DNA from: SZAS-103 sp964640525
GTDB lineage: Bacteria; Pseudomonadota; Gammaproteobacteria; Xanthomonadales; Xanthomonadaceae
Direction: 5' to 3'
Length of the DNA stretch: 59,036 bases
NCBI GenBank assembly: GCA_964640525.1
Contig: CAZXGS010000013.1
Coordinates: 1 to 59,036 of the forward strand
The notes under the pieces are model-generated. The model made no database searches. It was given only the letters and a program-made list of their open reading frames with translations, and was not told the origin of the DNA. This document shows, in pieces, positions 14,177 through 22,786 of this stretch. How positions within the stretch are numbered: the first letter of the stretch is position 1; each line of letters begins with the position of its first letter. Position numbers and translations under genes: made by a program.

Positions 14177-16645
14177 TCAGACGAGCTCGACGTGCCTGGA
14201 CGGCGCCCGCTTCGCGCTGGCCGCGACCAGCTCGGACGGATCGAAGTCGTCCACCGTGATCGCATCGGTCGTCATCGCGCGCAGCTCTTCGAGCTGCGCG
14301 CCTTCGGCGGCGCTGACCCAGCCCTGCCGTACGCCCAGCGCGAGCTGGTCGGCAAACTCCAGCGGCTTGTCCGGGCTGTTCTTGAGCGCCTTCCAGAATT
14401 TGCGCTCGATCGGTTCGGCCGCCACCACCTTGTCCAGGTAGCTGTCGATGCGGCCGGCGGGATTGTTCGGCGTCGGGCTCAGGAACAGCCCGGCGGCGAG
14501 ACGGTCGCGGGCTTGGCCTGGCGCCATCAGCAGGACCGCCGCGCGGCGACCGAGGCGATCGGAAGGTTCCTGCGCGCGCCTGCCCCAGGGGAAGACCAGC
14601 AGCCACAACATCCAGCCGACCGGGCGGATCGGGAAGTTGCGCAGCGCGCCCGAGAGCGCGACTTCGATCCGGTGCACGGCATCGTGGAAAGCCCAGGCCA
14701 GCAGCGGGCGGTCGGCTTCCGGCGCGCCCTGGTCGTGGAAGCGCTTGAGCATCGCGCTGGCGATGTAGAGCTGGCTGAGCACGTCGCCCAGCCGTGCCGA
14801 CAGCTTCTCCTTGAACTTGAGCTTGCCACCGAGCAGCAGCATCGCGGTGTCGGCCATCAGCGCCAGCGTTGCGCAGTAACGGTCGAGCTTGCGGAAATAG
14901 CGGCGCGTATAGGCATCGCCGGGTGCACGGCCGATCCGCGCCGCGGTCAAGCCGAACCAGAGCGCACGCACCGCGTTGGAAACGGCGAATCCGACGTGAC
15001 CGCGCAGCGCGTCGTCGAAGGCACGCAGGCGCGGTTCCGGATCGGTCATCGCCGCGGCCTTCATCTCCTTCATCACCCAGGGATGGCACAGGATCGCGCC
15101 CTGGCCGAAGATCATCAGGCTGCGCGTCATGATGTTGGCGCCCTCGACTGTGATCGAGATCGGCGCCTGCTGCCAGGCACGGCCAAGGTAGTTGCGCGGC
15201 CCGAGGATGATGCCCTTGCCGCCGTGGATGTCCATCGCGTCCTGGATCACCTCGCGGCCGACCGTGGTGCAGTGGTACTTGGCGATGGTCGAGGGCACCG
15301 CCGGGTTCTCCCCGCGCGCGACCGCAGCCGCGGTCGCCTGCGCGAGCGCGCTGACCGCGTAGGCCTTGCCGGCCATCCGCGCCAGCGCTTCCTCGACGCC
15401 CTCGAAGCGCCCGATCGACAGGCCGAATTGCTTGCGGATGCGCGCGTAGGCACCGGTGACCACCGCGGCCAGCTTGGCGAAGCCGCTGGCCGTCGAGGGC
15501 AGGGTGATCGAGCGTCCGATCGAGAGCACCTCGACCAGCATCTGCCATCCCTTGCCGGCGAACTCCTCGCCGCCGATCAGCGCCGACAGCGGCACCCACA
15601 CGTCCTTGCCGCGAACCGGGCCGTTCATGAACGCGGCATTGAGCGGGAAGTGACGGCGGCCGACCTCCACGCCCGGGGTGTCGCGCGGGATCAACGCCAG
15701 GCTGATGCCCAGGTCCTTGCGATCACCGAGCAGGCCATCCGGGTCGTACATGCGGAATGCCAGCCCGATCAGGGTCGCCACCGGCGCCAGGGTTATGTAG
15801 CGCTTGTCGAAGGTCAGGCGGATGCCGACCACGTGGGCACCGTTCCACTCGTGCATGCACACGATGCCGTAGTCGGGAATGGAGGTCGCGTCCGAACCGG
15901 CGAATGGCCCGGTCAGGCCGAAGCAGGGGATCTCGCGGCCGTCGGCGAGGCGCGGCAGGTAATGCTCCTTCTGCTCGGCGGTGCCGTAGTGCATCAGCAA
16001 CTCGCCCGGTCCGAGCGAGTTGGGCACGCCGACGGTGGAGGCCAGGGTCGAGGAAATCGAGGCCAGCTTCTCGATCACGCGGTGGTGGGCGTAGGCAGAA
16101 AAACCCAGGCCGCCGTAGGCCTTGGGGATGATCATGCCGAAGAACCGGTGGCGCTTGATGAACTCCCACGCGGCCGGACTGAGGTCGGCGCGCACGTGGA
16201 TGGTTTCCCACTCGCAGACCAGCCGGCACAGTTCCTCGCAGGGGCCGTCCAGGAAAGCCTGTTCCTCGGCGGTCAGGCGCGGCGCGGGCTGGTTCAGCAA
16301 CTGCTTCCAGTCCGGCTTGCCGGAGAACAACTGGCCCTCGAAGCCGACCGTGCCGGCTTCCAGTGCGGTGCGCTCGGTGTCCGACAGCGGCGGCAGCAGG
16401 CGGGTGTAGAACGCCAGCAGTGGACGGGTGACCCAGCGCCGGCGCAGCGGTGCGATCAGCAGCGGGAGCGTGATGGCGGCGAACAGAGCGCCGGCGACGA
16501 GGCTCGCGGTGGTGTTGGCGCCGAGGTAGTGGCCGGCCACGAGCGCGAGCGCGGTCAGCGCAACGTACACGAACATGCGCAGGCGGTGGAAGGCGGCCAC
16601 CAGGCCGACCAGTGCCAGGATCAGGAAAGGCGCGGCGATGCCCAT
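14177..16645 (-). CDS. fadE: Acyl-CoA dehydrogenase FadE
   Basis: The first enzyme of fatty-acid beta-oxidation, oxidising acyl-CoA to trans-2-enoyl-CoA with FAD. The 822 residues match the long FadE (YafH) family (814 in E. coli) rather than the usual 380-residue dehydrogenases. Two to three N-terminal membrane helices (residues about 4-65) precede the dehydrogenase domain with I-I-P-K-A-Y-G-G-L-G-F-S, C-F-G-L-T-G-P-F-A-G-S-D-A and G-K-G-W-Q-M-L-V-E-V-L-S-I-G-R. The FadE-specific C-terminal region is complete. It is convergent with the carrier gene and divergent from a TetR regulator, the arrangement expected for TetR control of fatty-acid degradation. Confidence 0.95.
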   Translation of the reverse strand: MGIAAPFLILALVGLVAAFHRLRMFVYVALTALALVAGHYLGANTTASLVAGALFAAITLPLLIAPLRRRWVTRPLLAFYTRLLPPLSDTERTALEAGTVGFEGQLFSGKPDWKQLLNQPAPRLTAEEQAFLDGPCEELCRLVCEWETIHVRADLSPAAWEFIKRHRFFGMIIPKAYGGLGFSAYAHHRVIEKLASISSTLASTVGVPNSLGPGELLMHYGTAEQKEHYLPRLADGREIPCFGLTGPFAGSDATSIPDYGIVCMHEWNGAHVVGIRLTFDKRYITLAPVATLIGLAFRMYDPDGLLGDRKDLGISLALIPRDTPGVEVGRRHFPLNAAFMNGPVRGKDVWVPLSALIGGEEFAGKGWQMLVEVLSIGRSITLPSTASGFAKLAAVVTGAYARIRKQFGLSIGRFEGVEEALARMAGKAYAVSALAQATAAAVARGENPAVPSTIAKYHCTTVGREVIQDAMDIHGGKGIILGPRNYLGRAWQQAPISITVEGANIMTRSLMIFGQGAILCHPWVMKEMKAAAMTDPEPRLRAFDDALRGHVGFAVSNAVRALWFGLTAARIGRAPGDAYTRRYFRKLDRYCATLALMADTAMLLLGGKLKFKEKLSARLGDVLSQLYIASAMLKRFHDQGAPEADRPLLAWAFHDAVHRIEVALSGALRNFPIRPVGWMLWLLVFPWGRRAQEPSDRLGRRAAVLLMAPGQARDRLAAGLFLSPTPNNPAGRIDSYLDKVVAAEPIERKFWKALKNSPDKPLEFADQLALGVRQGWVSAAEGAQLEELRAMTTDAITVDDFDPSELVAASAKRAPSRHVELV

Positions 16646-16940
16646 GCAGGTCTCCGTCCAGCGGGTGGGAGCGGACGGGCATCGGCGCAGTGCGGGTTGG
16701 CCGCCACCTTGCGACTGGAACCGGAGCCAACCGGTACACGATGCCCGGGGTCATGGTGTGGTCGTTATCGTAGAGCAAATGCTCGGGCTGGCGTTGGGGC
16801 GCGCGGCAGGCAGGCGTCGTGGCCGGAGCCAAGCCACCTCGCGCACCTGTGGTGTGCGGCCAACGCTCAAACCCTGCACTGCGTCCCAATCTCGCGCCGA
16901 CGCGCTGTATCGCGCCCGGGCGTGCGGATACACTGCATGG
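16646..16940. promoter_or_regulatory. Divergent fadE / TetR control region
   Basis: The 295 bp between fadE and the TetR gene must hold both promoters and the likely operator. No strong palindrome of TetR-operator type could be picked by eye. The sequence accggagccaaccggt (near 16730) is a weak inverted repeat. Confidence 0.3.
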
Positions 16941-17522
16941 ATGACCTCCCTACCCCGCAGGATCGAACGTCCCGCGCGCCTGAACGCGGAAGACTGGATG
17001 CACGCCGCGTTCGAAATGCTGTGCGAGCAGGGCCTGGCGGCGGTCGCGGTGGAACCGCTGGCGCGCCGGCTCAAGGTCACCAAAGGCAGTTTCTACTGGC
17101 ACTTCAAGACCCGCGATGCCCTGCTCGCGGCGGTGCTGGAACGCTGGGAGACTTCCGAACAGGAGCGGGTGTTCGACCGGCTCGATGCCATCGCCGATCC
17201 ACGCGAACGCCTGCGCGCGCTGTTCCTGCTGGTCTCGCGCGAGGCCCGTGAGCACATCGTCTATACCGCCCTGCTGCAGGGACTGGATCATCCGGTGGTA
17301 CAGCCGGTGATGGAGCGCGTTTCGCAAAAGCGCCAGGATTACCTGGCGGCCGCATACCGGGAAGCGGGCATGGACGCCGTCGAGGCCGTGCACCGTGCAC
17401 GCCTGACCTATGCCGCGTACGTCGGCTTCATCCAGATGGCCGTGCAACTGCACCGCCCACGGCTGCACCTGGAGGAATACGAGGCCTACGTCGCGCATTC
17501 GATGCGCACGCTGATACCCTGA
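16941..17522 (+). CDS. TetR/AcrR family transcriptional regulator
   Basis: A 193-residue repressor. The N-terminal helix-turn-helix domain (residues about 15-60) shows A-F-E-M-L-C-E-Q-G-L-A-A-V-A-V-E-P-L-A-R-R-L-K-V-T-K-G-S-F-Y-W-H-F-K split across the recognition helix, with G-S-F-Y-W-H-F as the classic TetR end of that domain. The C-terminal ligand domain is helical and not diagnostic. Being divergent from fadE, it may sense long-chain acyl-CoA and repress beta-oxidation genes, as FabR/PsrA/FadR-type TetR proteins do; this is inference from position. Confidence 0.9.
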   Translation: MTSLPRRIERPARLNAEDWMHAAFEMLCEQGLAAVAVEPLARRLKVTKGSFYWHFKTRDALLAAVLERWETSEQERVFDRLDAIADPRERLRALFLLVSREAREHIVYTALLQGLDHPVVQPVMERVSQKRQDYLAAAYREAGMDAVEAVHRARLTYAAYVGFIQMAVQLHRPRLHLEEYEAYVAHSMRTLIP

Positions 17523-17566
17523 GGCGGCATCCTGCCGGCGTCCGGCGATGACGCTTGCGATCGGCT

Positions 17567-18433
17567 TCAGGTCGGCCCCGGGATCGGTTGTTCGATTCCC
17601 CCGCGCCACTCGCGCACGTGCTCGCTGGCACCGATGGCATCGATCCATTGCAGGATCGCGTGCACGGTGACGACCTTGTACTGTCCGGCAAGGCGCGCAG
17701 AAACCGGGTGGTCGACAAACACCGCGTTGACCGAGAACAGGCCGCCGAGCACGCGCTTTGCGTAGGGGATATGGATGGTGTCGGGCTGGAAGCCGAGCGC
17801 GGCTTCCTCGGCCTGGGCATGGTTGCGGTCGACCGCGGCATTGGCCGGCAGTTGCGCGGCAGCCAGAACGTCCAGCGCCCACGCGGTGGAGTTCTGCCAG
17901 TGGTGGCTGTCGTAGCGCGCGATCACGCTGTAGTGGGGATCGAACACCGCCTTGGCGCCCGGGCCGTCGAGGATCGCCAGCACGCGCTGCGCCAGTGCGG
18001 GCTTGAGCCAGATGATGCGCGTGTCCTGATCGACCAGGTCGTCGGCATAGAAGTTCACCAGGCCCTGCGCGAACACGCCGCCGTGGTCGGTGCCGCAGGC
18101 GTTGAGCAAGTGCACGACGCTCCAGCGGCCTTCGGGGCGGTCGCGCACGGCGAAGCCGACGTGGCTGTAGAACAATCCGTATTTCGACAGATCCTGGCCG
18201 TGGCGGGCGACCAGCGCCACCGGTGCATCGGCCTGTTCCAGGGCCGCGTAGGTGCGCTCGGCAGTGGCGGCGGCGGCGGCCAGATTGGCCGGGGTGATCG
18301 GCTGGTTGGTGCACGCCGTTCCCGCATGCGCGGCGCTCGTACAGGTTGCCGCCAGTGCCACCGCGGCGGCCAGGAGCAGTCCATGCAACGGGTTGCCGCG
18401 TCGACGCATCATCGCCGGTTTGCGTTGGCGCAT
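17567..18433 (-). CDS. DUF2145 family secreted protein
   Basis: A 288-residue protein with an N-terminal signal peptide (L-L-L-A-A-A-V-A-L-A-A-T-C then A-H-A-G, residues about 18-38). The rest fits the DUF2145 family: Y-S-H-V-G-F-A, W-x-V-V-H-L-L-N-A-C-G-T near residue 110, L-V-N-F-Y-A-D-D-L, and a Y-x-N/Q-N-S-T-A-W-A-L-D-V-L motif. The conserved His and Cys residues suggest a papain-like hydrolase fold, but activity is unproven. It starts 1 bp after the stop of the secreted protein gene upstream on the same strand, so they form a tight operon. A second in-frame ATG lies seven codons in. Confidence 0.85.
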   Translation of the reverse strand: MRQRKPAMMRRRGNPLHGLLLAAAVALAATCTSAAHAGTACTNQPITPANLAAAAATAERTYAALEQADAPVALVARHGQDLSKYGLFYSHVGFAVRDRPEGRWSVVHLLNACGTDHGGVFAQGLVNFYADDLVDQDTRIIWLKPALAQRVLAILDGPGAKAVFDPHYSVIARYDSHHWQNSTAWALDVLAAAQLPANAAVDRNHAQAEEAALGFQPDTIHIPYAKRVLGGLFSVNAVFVDHPVSARLAGQYKVVTVHAILQWIDAIGASEHVREWRGGIEQPIPGPT

Positions 18434-18434
18434 C

Positions 18435-18842
18435 TCACAACCCCCGGCTGTGGGTCAGCGTGTGGGCGAGGCGGTCGGGCACGAAGGCGATCGCCTCGCC
18501 GGCCGAGCTGATCATCCAGCCGGCGCTGACGGCGCTGACCGCGAGCGTGTCGCCGACCGCAAGCCCCGCCTTGCGCGCCGTCACCGCACTGACCCGCAGG
18601 CCGGTGATCGAGGCATGTCCGGCGGCCTGGGCGCTGATCTCGACCAAGTCTCCCAGCGGCCGCAGGGCGGTGACCACCAGGTGCGCGCCGGCTGGAAGCA
18701 CCTCGATCACCACCGCGGCACTGGCTTCCGAAGGCTGCGTCGACAGTTCGGATACGCGGCTGGGCGCCACGGATTCGGCCTTCGCGGGCATCGATGCCGC
18801 GGCTGCCAGCATCACCAGGATCGCCAGATTGGAACGGATCAT
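18435..18842 (-). CDS. Small secreted hypothetical protein, operon partner of DUF2145 gene
   Basis: A 135-residue protein with a signal peptide (S-N-L-A-I-L-V-M-L-A-A-A-A then A-K-A, residues about 4-22). The mature part is short, beta-rich and without cysteines; no domain was recognised. GGAG lies about 8 nt before the ATG on the complement. The 1-bp gap to the DUF2145 gene implies a joint periplasmic role. It is divergent from the helix-turn-helix regulator gene. Confidence 0.75.
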   Translation of the reverse strand: MIRSNLAILVMLAAAASMPAKAESVAPSRVSELSTQPSEASAAVVIEVLPAGAHLVVTALRPLGDLVEISAQAAGHASITGLRVSAVTARKAGLAVGDTLAVSAVSAGWMISSAGEAIAFVPDRLAHTLTHSRGL

Positions 18843-18980
18843 CTTCGCTTGCTCCGTGATGGTTGGAACGGATGGACTTGGCGCGCCTCGACGCGGGCAT
18901 TGTTTGTGCTGGAGATCGCAGGACAAGCAATCTAGACTTCGCGGCAAATGCTTCGACCCGAAGTAGATGGAATCGCTACC

Positions 18981-19718
18981 ATGCCCCTGCGCCATGAATT
19001 GATCGTCGCGCTCAAGCGCCTGCTCAAGGCGCAGGGCATCACCTACGCCGCGCTGGCCAAGCGCATCGCCTTGTCGGAAGCGGCGGTCAAGCGGATGTTT
19101 TCGCGCAAGGCATTGAGCCTGCAGCGCCTGGAACAGATCTGCGACGTGCTGGGGATTGGTCTTGGTGAACTGGCCGCCGAGACCCATCACGCCAGGCCGG
19201 TGCTGGCCGAGTTGGACGCCGCCTCCGAGCAGGCGCTGGTGAGCGAGCCGAAACTGTTGCTGGCGACATTCCTTGCGCTCAACCGCTGGACCCAGGACGA
19301 GGTGCTGGGCACGTTCCGTTTCAGCCTGCCCGAGTACACCTTGCTGATGGCGCGGCTGGATCGCATGGGCCTGATCGAACTGTTGGCAGGAAACAAGTAC
19401 CGCGTGCGCACCGCGCGCAATTTCCGCTGGCGGCGCGGTGGGCCGATGGAGCATTTCCTGCGCATGCGCCTGCTGCCGGATTTCTTCGGCCGCGAGTTCG
19501 TGGGCGAGGACGAGACCTTGCTGCTGCTCAGCGGCATGTGCACGCCGGCCTCGGCGACGATCCTGCAGCGCAAGCTGGAGGAGGTCGCCGGCGAGTTCGA
19601 TGCGCTGATGGCGCAGGACGCCGGATTGCCGGTCGCGCAGCGCGTCGGCGTCAGCCTGGCGCTGGGGCAACGGCCGTGGAAGCTGAAGCTGTTCGACCCG
19701 CTGCTGTTGCAGGAGTGA
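18981..19718 (+). CDS. XRE-type helix-turn-helix transcriptional regulator
   Basis: A 245-residue regulator. The Cro/C1-type helix-turn-helix covers residues about 8-62 (Y-A-A-L-A-K-R-I-A-L-S-E-A-A-V-K-R-M-F-S, then L-Q-R-L-E-Q-I-C-D-V-L-G-I). The remaining 180 residues form an uncharacterised C-terminal domain with R-T-A-R-N-F-R-W-R-R-G-G-P-M-E. Signal-sensing through that domain is likely but its ligand is unknown. The ATG at 18981 is preferred; another in-frame ATG lies at 18948 and neither has a strong Shine-Dalgarno sequence. It is divergent from the secreted-protein/DUF2145 pair, which it may control. Confidence 0.85.
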   Translation: MPLRHELIVALKRLLKAQGITYAALAKRIALSEAAVKRMFSRKALSLQRLEQICDVLGIGLGELAAETHHARPVLAELDAASEQALVSEPKLLLATFLALNRWTQDEVLGTFRFSLPEYTLLMARLDRMGLIELLAGNKYRVRTARNFRWRRGGPMEHFLRMRLLPDFFGREFVGEDETLLLLSGMCTPASATILQRKLEEVAGEFDALMAQDAGLPVAQRVGVSLALGQRPWKLKLFDPLLLQE

Positions 19719-19773
19719 GCGAAACGCCGTGGGGCGTCATGCGCCTGCGATCAGCCGATTGCAGCGCGGGGAT

Positions 19774-20736
19774 TCAAAGATCCTGGTGGTAGCGGACGTA
19801 GGGCACCGTGCCCTCGTCGGTCTGGCCGGTCTTGCTGGCCGGGGCCAGCGGGCCGGCGCCGGTGGCTTTTTCCGCGCCGAAGCTCAGCTTGCCGTTCCAG
19901 GGCGTCTGCCACGAAAAACCGATGCCCAGCGAGCCCAGCGTGTTGCCCTGGCCGGGCAGGTCGACCACGCGGCCGATCACCTCACCGCTGATCCGGCCGC
20001 GACCGACCGCCACGCCCAGACTGGTGGTGTTCCAGTGCTGCACGTCGGCGCTGGACTGGCCGGCGGCGGGGATCAGTTGCGCGTGCGCCAGCGTGCCGCC
20101 GATCGACACCCACCCGTCGTCGCCGATGTTGACCCGGCCACGCGCGGTCACGTCCTGCGAGCTGATGTGGCCACTGAGGATGCCCAGCCCCGGCAGCAAC
20201 CCGGAGTTGGGTGACAGCCAGTCATTGGGGGTGGTGTTGAAGTCGGACTTGCCGACGCTGAGCTCGAACAGGCTTTGCGGCCGGGTGAAGCGCGCCTCGG
20301 CGCGCACCGCCGAGCTGGACGGCATCAGTGCAGACTGGAACGGGTTGCCGGGATTGCCGGGGGCGTCGAGCGAGGTCACCAGGCAGCGCCCGGCCAACGA
20401 ACCCAAGGTCACCAGGCCGGTCGAACTGTTGCACAGCAAGGCCAGCCCGTTGCCCTTCTCGAAATTGACGTTGCCCTGCAGGATGCCGTGGCCGGTGTTG
20501 ACCCGCGCCCCGGCACCGAACAGCGCCGAACCGTCGAGGCCCGGCGCCGGCTGCAGCAGCAGCAGGGCCTCGACCTTGCCGCTGTGGTTGTTCCACACCG
20601 GCAGCACCTCGGTACCCTTGGTCGTCATCACCCCGAACGGGTTGCTGCCCGGCGCGGCCGTCGCGCGCGTGGTCGCCGTCTGCGCATGCGCCGACATCGC
20701 CGTGGCGGCGAGGATCAGGGCAAGGGCGAGACGCAT
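19774..20736 (-). CDS. Secreted hypothetical protein, probable surface beta-structure
   Basis: A 320-residue protein with a signal peptide (L-A-L-A-L-I-L-A-A-T-A-M-S then A-H-A-Q). The mature protein is rich in Gly, Ser, Thr and Asn, with alternating hydrophobic strands (for example G-W-V-S-I-G-G-T-L-A-H-A). Together with an aromatic strand near the C-terminus, this suggests a secreted or outer-membrane beta protein. Two Cys flank a short loop near residues 103-119. No family was recognised. ATG 20736 is chosen; a GTG two codons upstream is also possible. Confidence 0.75.
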   Translation of the reverse strand: MRLALALILAATAMSAHAQTATTRATAAPGSNPFGVMTTKGTEVLPVWNNHSGKVEALLLLQPAPGLDGSALFGAGARVNTGHGILQGNVNFEKGNGLALLCNSSTGLVTLGSLAGRCLVTSLDAPGNPGNPFQSALMPSSSAVRAEARFTRPQSLFELSVGKSDFNTTPNDWLSPNSGLLPGLGILSGHISSQDVTARGRVNIGDDGWVSIGGTLAHAQLIPAAGQSSADVQHWNTTSLGVAVGRGRISGEVIGRVVDLPGQGNTLGSLGIGFSWQTPWNGKLSFGAEKATGAGPLAPASKTGQTDEGTVPYVRYHQDL

Positions 20737-20865
20737 CGACACGGGCCGTTTCTACCTGCGCAGGTTCAGGAGGTGCGGCTTGGACGCCGCAGCCCCGGAA
20801 AGGTTCCCGGAGATGGCAGCGAATGTAGCACATTTACGATCGTTTAACAAGTCGTTCGACCCGCG

Positions 20866-21783
20866 TCACTGCAAGGTTTCCGGGCCGGATACGGACGCCG
20901 GGCGTGCGAACAGGGCGGCGACTTCCTCGCGCGCCAGCCGGTAGCTGCGGCCGCAGAATTGGCAGCTCACCTCGGCTCCGCCAGGCTGGTGGTCGGCCGC
21001 TGCCATGGCTTCCTCACGGCCCAGGCCGTGCAGCATGGCCGCGACCCGCTCGCGCGAGCACGAGCAGCCGAACTGCAGTCCGCGGCGGTCACGGATCGCC
21101 ACCGCGTCCTCGTGGAACAGGCGGAACAGCAGGTCGTGCGGCGGGGTGGCCAGCAATTCGGCGTTGGCGAGGGTCTTCAGGCAGGCGGTGGCGCGCGGCC
21201 AGCCGTCCGGGTCGTCGATCGGGCCGGGCAGCTTCTGCAGCATCAACCCGACCGCCCGGTCGGCGTCGGTGGCCAGCAGCATGCGCGTGGGCAACTGTTC
21301 GGATTGGTCGAAATAGCCCTCGAAGGCCGCCGCCATGGTGTCCGCGTCCAGCCCGACCAGGCCCTGGTAACGCATCGCCTCGCGGCCCGCCGCGGCCAGC
21401 GACTCGATGGTGATGGCCAGGATCGAGGATTCGCCGAACGCACGCGGGCCCAACGGCTCGGGCAGGGGTTCGGTGTAACTGGCCAGTCCGCGCAGAGTGC
21501 CGTCGCGCGTGCATTCGGCGAACAGCGAGCGCAATGCGCCGGTGCCGCGCAATTGCACGCTCAGGCGGCCGTCGATCTTGGCGTGGCCGGTCATCAGCGC
21601 GGTCGCGGCCAGGGTTTCGCCCAGGCAGGCCGCAACCGCCGGCGGATAGGCGTGGCGCGCGAGCACCGCCTGCCAGGTGGCATTCAGCCGCACCAGCACG
21701 CCACGCACGCCGGAGGCTTCCAGGATGAAGCGCAGCAGGAGGTCGTCGGATGCGGCAGGGATGCGGGAATCGTCGGTGGCCAT
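20866..21783 (-). CDS. hslO: 33 kDa redox-regulated chaperone Hsp33
   Basis: Hsp33 is a cytosolic holdase that is switched on by oxidative stress through disulfide formation and zinc release. The 305 residues fit the family. The redox switch is complete: C-S-C (C-x-C) and C-Q-F-C (C-x2-C) near the C-terminus, about 30 residues apart. The N-terminal domain has R-G-V-L-V-R-L-N and the G-x-x-x-x-L-S-V-Q-L-R-G pattern. The ATG at 21783 opens M-A-T-D-D-S-R; the frame is open further upstream, but that part overlaps the mtgA promoter region. Divergent from mtgA. Confidence 0.95.
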   Translation of the reverse strand: MATDDSRIPAASDDLLLRFILEASGVRGVLVRLNATWQAVLARHAYPPAVAACLGETLAATALMTGHAKIDGRLSVQLRGTGALRSLFAECTRDGTLRGLASYTEPLPEPLGPRAFGESSILAITIESLAAAGREAMRYQGLVGLDADTMAAAFEGYFDQSEQLPTRMLLATDADRAVGLMLQKLPGPIDDPDGWPRATACLKTLANAELLATPPHDLLFRLFHEDAVAIRDRRGLQFGCSCSRERVAAMLHGLGREEAMAAADHQPGGAEVSCQFCGRSYRLAREEVAALFARPASVSGPETLQ

Positions 21784-21808
21784 GGTGTGGAGTCGATTGG
21801 GGGCGGGC

Positions 21809-21930
21809 TTGCGCGGCAGGGAACCGGCGGTATCCTCGCGCCGGCCATGCACTCCACGCACACAATGGGTTTGTCGGAAGGCCGGATCAAGCCTGCGCCG
21901 GTTCGCGCGCTGCGGCCGTGCGCGGCGTGA
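21809..21930 (+). promoter_or_regulatory. mtgA promoter and possible 27-codon upstream reading frame
   Basis: ttgcgc (21809-21814) and tatcct (21831-21836), 16 bp apart, form a fair promoter. A 27-codon frame then runs from ATG 21845 to a TGA at 21928-21930, which overlaps the proposed mtgA GTG (21927-21929) as GTGA. Coupled translation from this short frame could explain the missing Shine-Dalgarno sequence at mtgA. Confidence 0.35.
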
Positions 21931-22652
21931 ACGCCAAACCGGCACGGCCGAGGCGGCGCTGGTGGCGCGTGCTGCTGTTGTGGCTGCCCCTGGCACTGCT
22001 GCTGGCCAGCGTCCTGCAGGTGCTGTGCCTGCGCTGGATCGACCCGCCGACCAGTGCGTTCATGCTCGAGCGCCGGCTGGAGGCCTGGCAGCAAGGGGAT
22101 GCCGGGTTCAGGATCCACTACCGATGGCGCCCGCTGGGCCAGGTTTCGCGCTGGCTGCCGGTTTCGGTGATCGCGTCCGAGGACCAGAAGTTCTACCGTC
22201 ACCACGGTTTCGACTTTGCGGCCATCGACAAGGCGCTGGATCACAACGAGGCCGGTGGCCGCGTGCGCGGGGGCAGCACGATCAGCCAGCAGGTGGCCAA
22301 GAACCTGTTCCTGTGGGGAGGCCGCAACTACCTGCGCAAGGGGCTGGAGGCGTGGTACACGGTGTTGATCGAGCACCTGTGGTCCAAGCAGCGGATCCTG
22401 GAAATGTATGTCAACGTGGCCGAGTTCGGCGATGGCGTGTACGGCGCCGATGCCGCGGCGCAGGAGTTGTTTCACACCCGCGCCGACCGCCTTACCGCCG
22501 CGCAGTGCGCGCGCCTTGCGGCGGTGCTGCCGAACCCGCGGCATTGGTCGGCGGTGCAGCCGAGTCGGTATGTGCAGCGGCGGGCGGCGTGGATCGCGCG
22601 CCAGGTCGGCCAACTCGGTGGTCCGGCCGCGCTGGCGCCGGGGCGGCGCTGA
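21927..22652 (+). CDS. mtgA: Monofunctional biosynthetic peptidoglycan transglycosylase
   Basis: MtgA polymerises lipid II into glycan strands in the periplasm. The 241 residues match the family. One membrane anchor (residues about 11-32: L-L-L-W-L-P-L-A-L-L-L-A-S-V-L) precedes a GT51 domain with S-E-D-Q-K-F-Y-R-H-H-G-F-D (catalytic Glu), G-G-S-T-I-S-Q-Q-V-A-K-N-L-F, and the R-K-x-x-E-A-W-Y-T-V-L-I-E segment. The GTG at 21927 is chosen for length and for the GTGA overlap with a short upstream frame; GTG at 21918 is also possible. The stop codon TGA lies inside the CTGAG direct repeat of a MITE-like insertion. Confidence 0.94.
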   Translation: MNAKPARPRRRWWRVLLLWLPLALLLASVLQVLCLRWIDPPTSAFMLERRLEAWQQGDAGFRIHYRWRPLGQVSRWLPVSVIASEDQKFYRHHGFDFAAIDKALDHNEAGGRVRGGSTISQQVAKNLFLWGGRNYLRKGLEAWYTVLIEHLWSKQRILEMYVNVAEFGDGVYGADAAAQELFHTRADRLTAAQCARLAAVLPNPRHWSAVQPSRYVQRRAAWIARQVGQLGGPAALAPGRR

Positions 22653-22750
22653 GAGCCTGTGAAAAAATCGTCCACCTGCTGCGGACGCCGCCGCCAGAGA
22701 CGCCCGGCGGCGCCCTCGCGACGGCGTTCGAATTTTTCACAGGCTCTGAG
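22649..22750. mobile_element. MITE-like element with 13-bp terminal inverted repeats and CTGAG duplication
   Basis: Perfect 13-bp inverted repeats, agcctgtgaaaaa (22654-22666) and tttttcacaggct (22733-22745), bound a 92-bp non-coding element. A CTGAG pentamer flanks it on both sides (22649-22653 and 22746-22750), as a target-site duplication would. Inside is a second palindrome, cgccgccg / cggcggcg. It carries no transposase gene, so it would need one in trans. It sits exactly at the mtgA stop codon and may also serve as a bidirectional hairpin terminator. Confidence 0.7.
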
Positions 22751-22786
22751 ACCCACGCCGCGTCCGTTGCCGGCTACCATCCGCGC

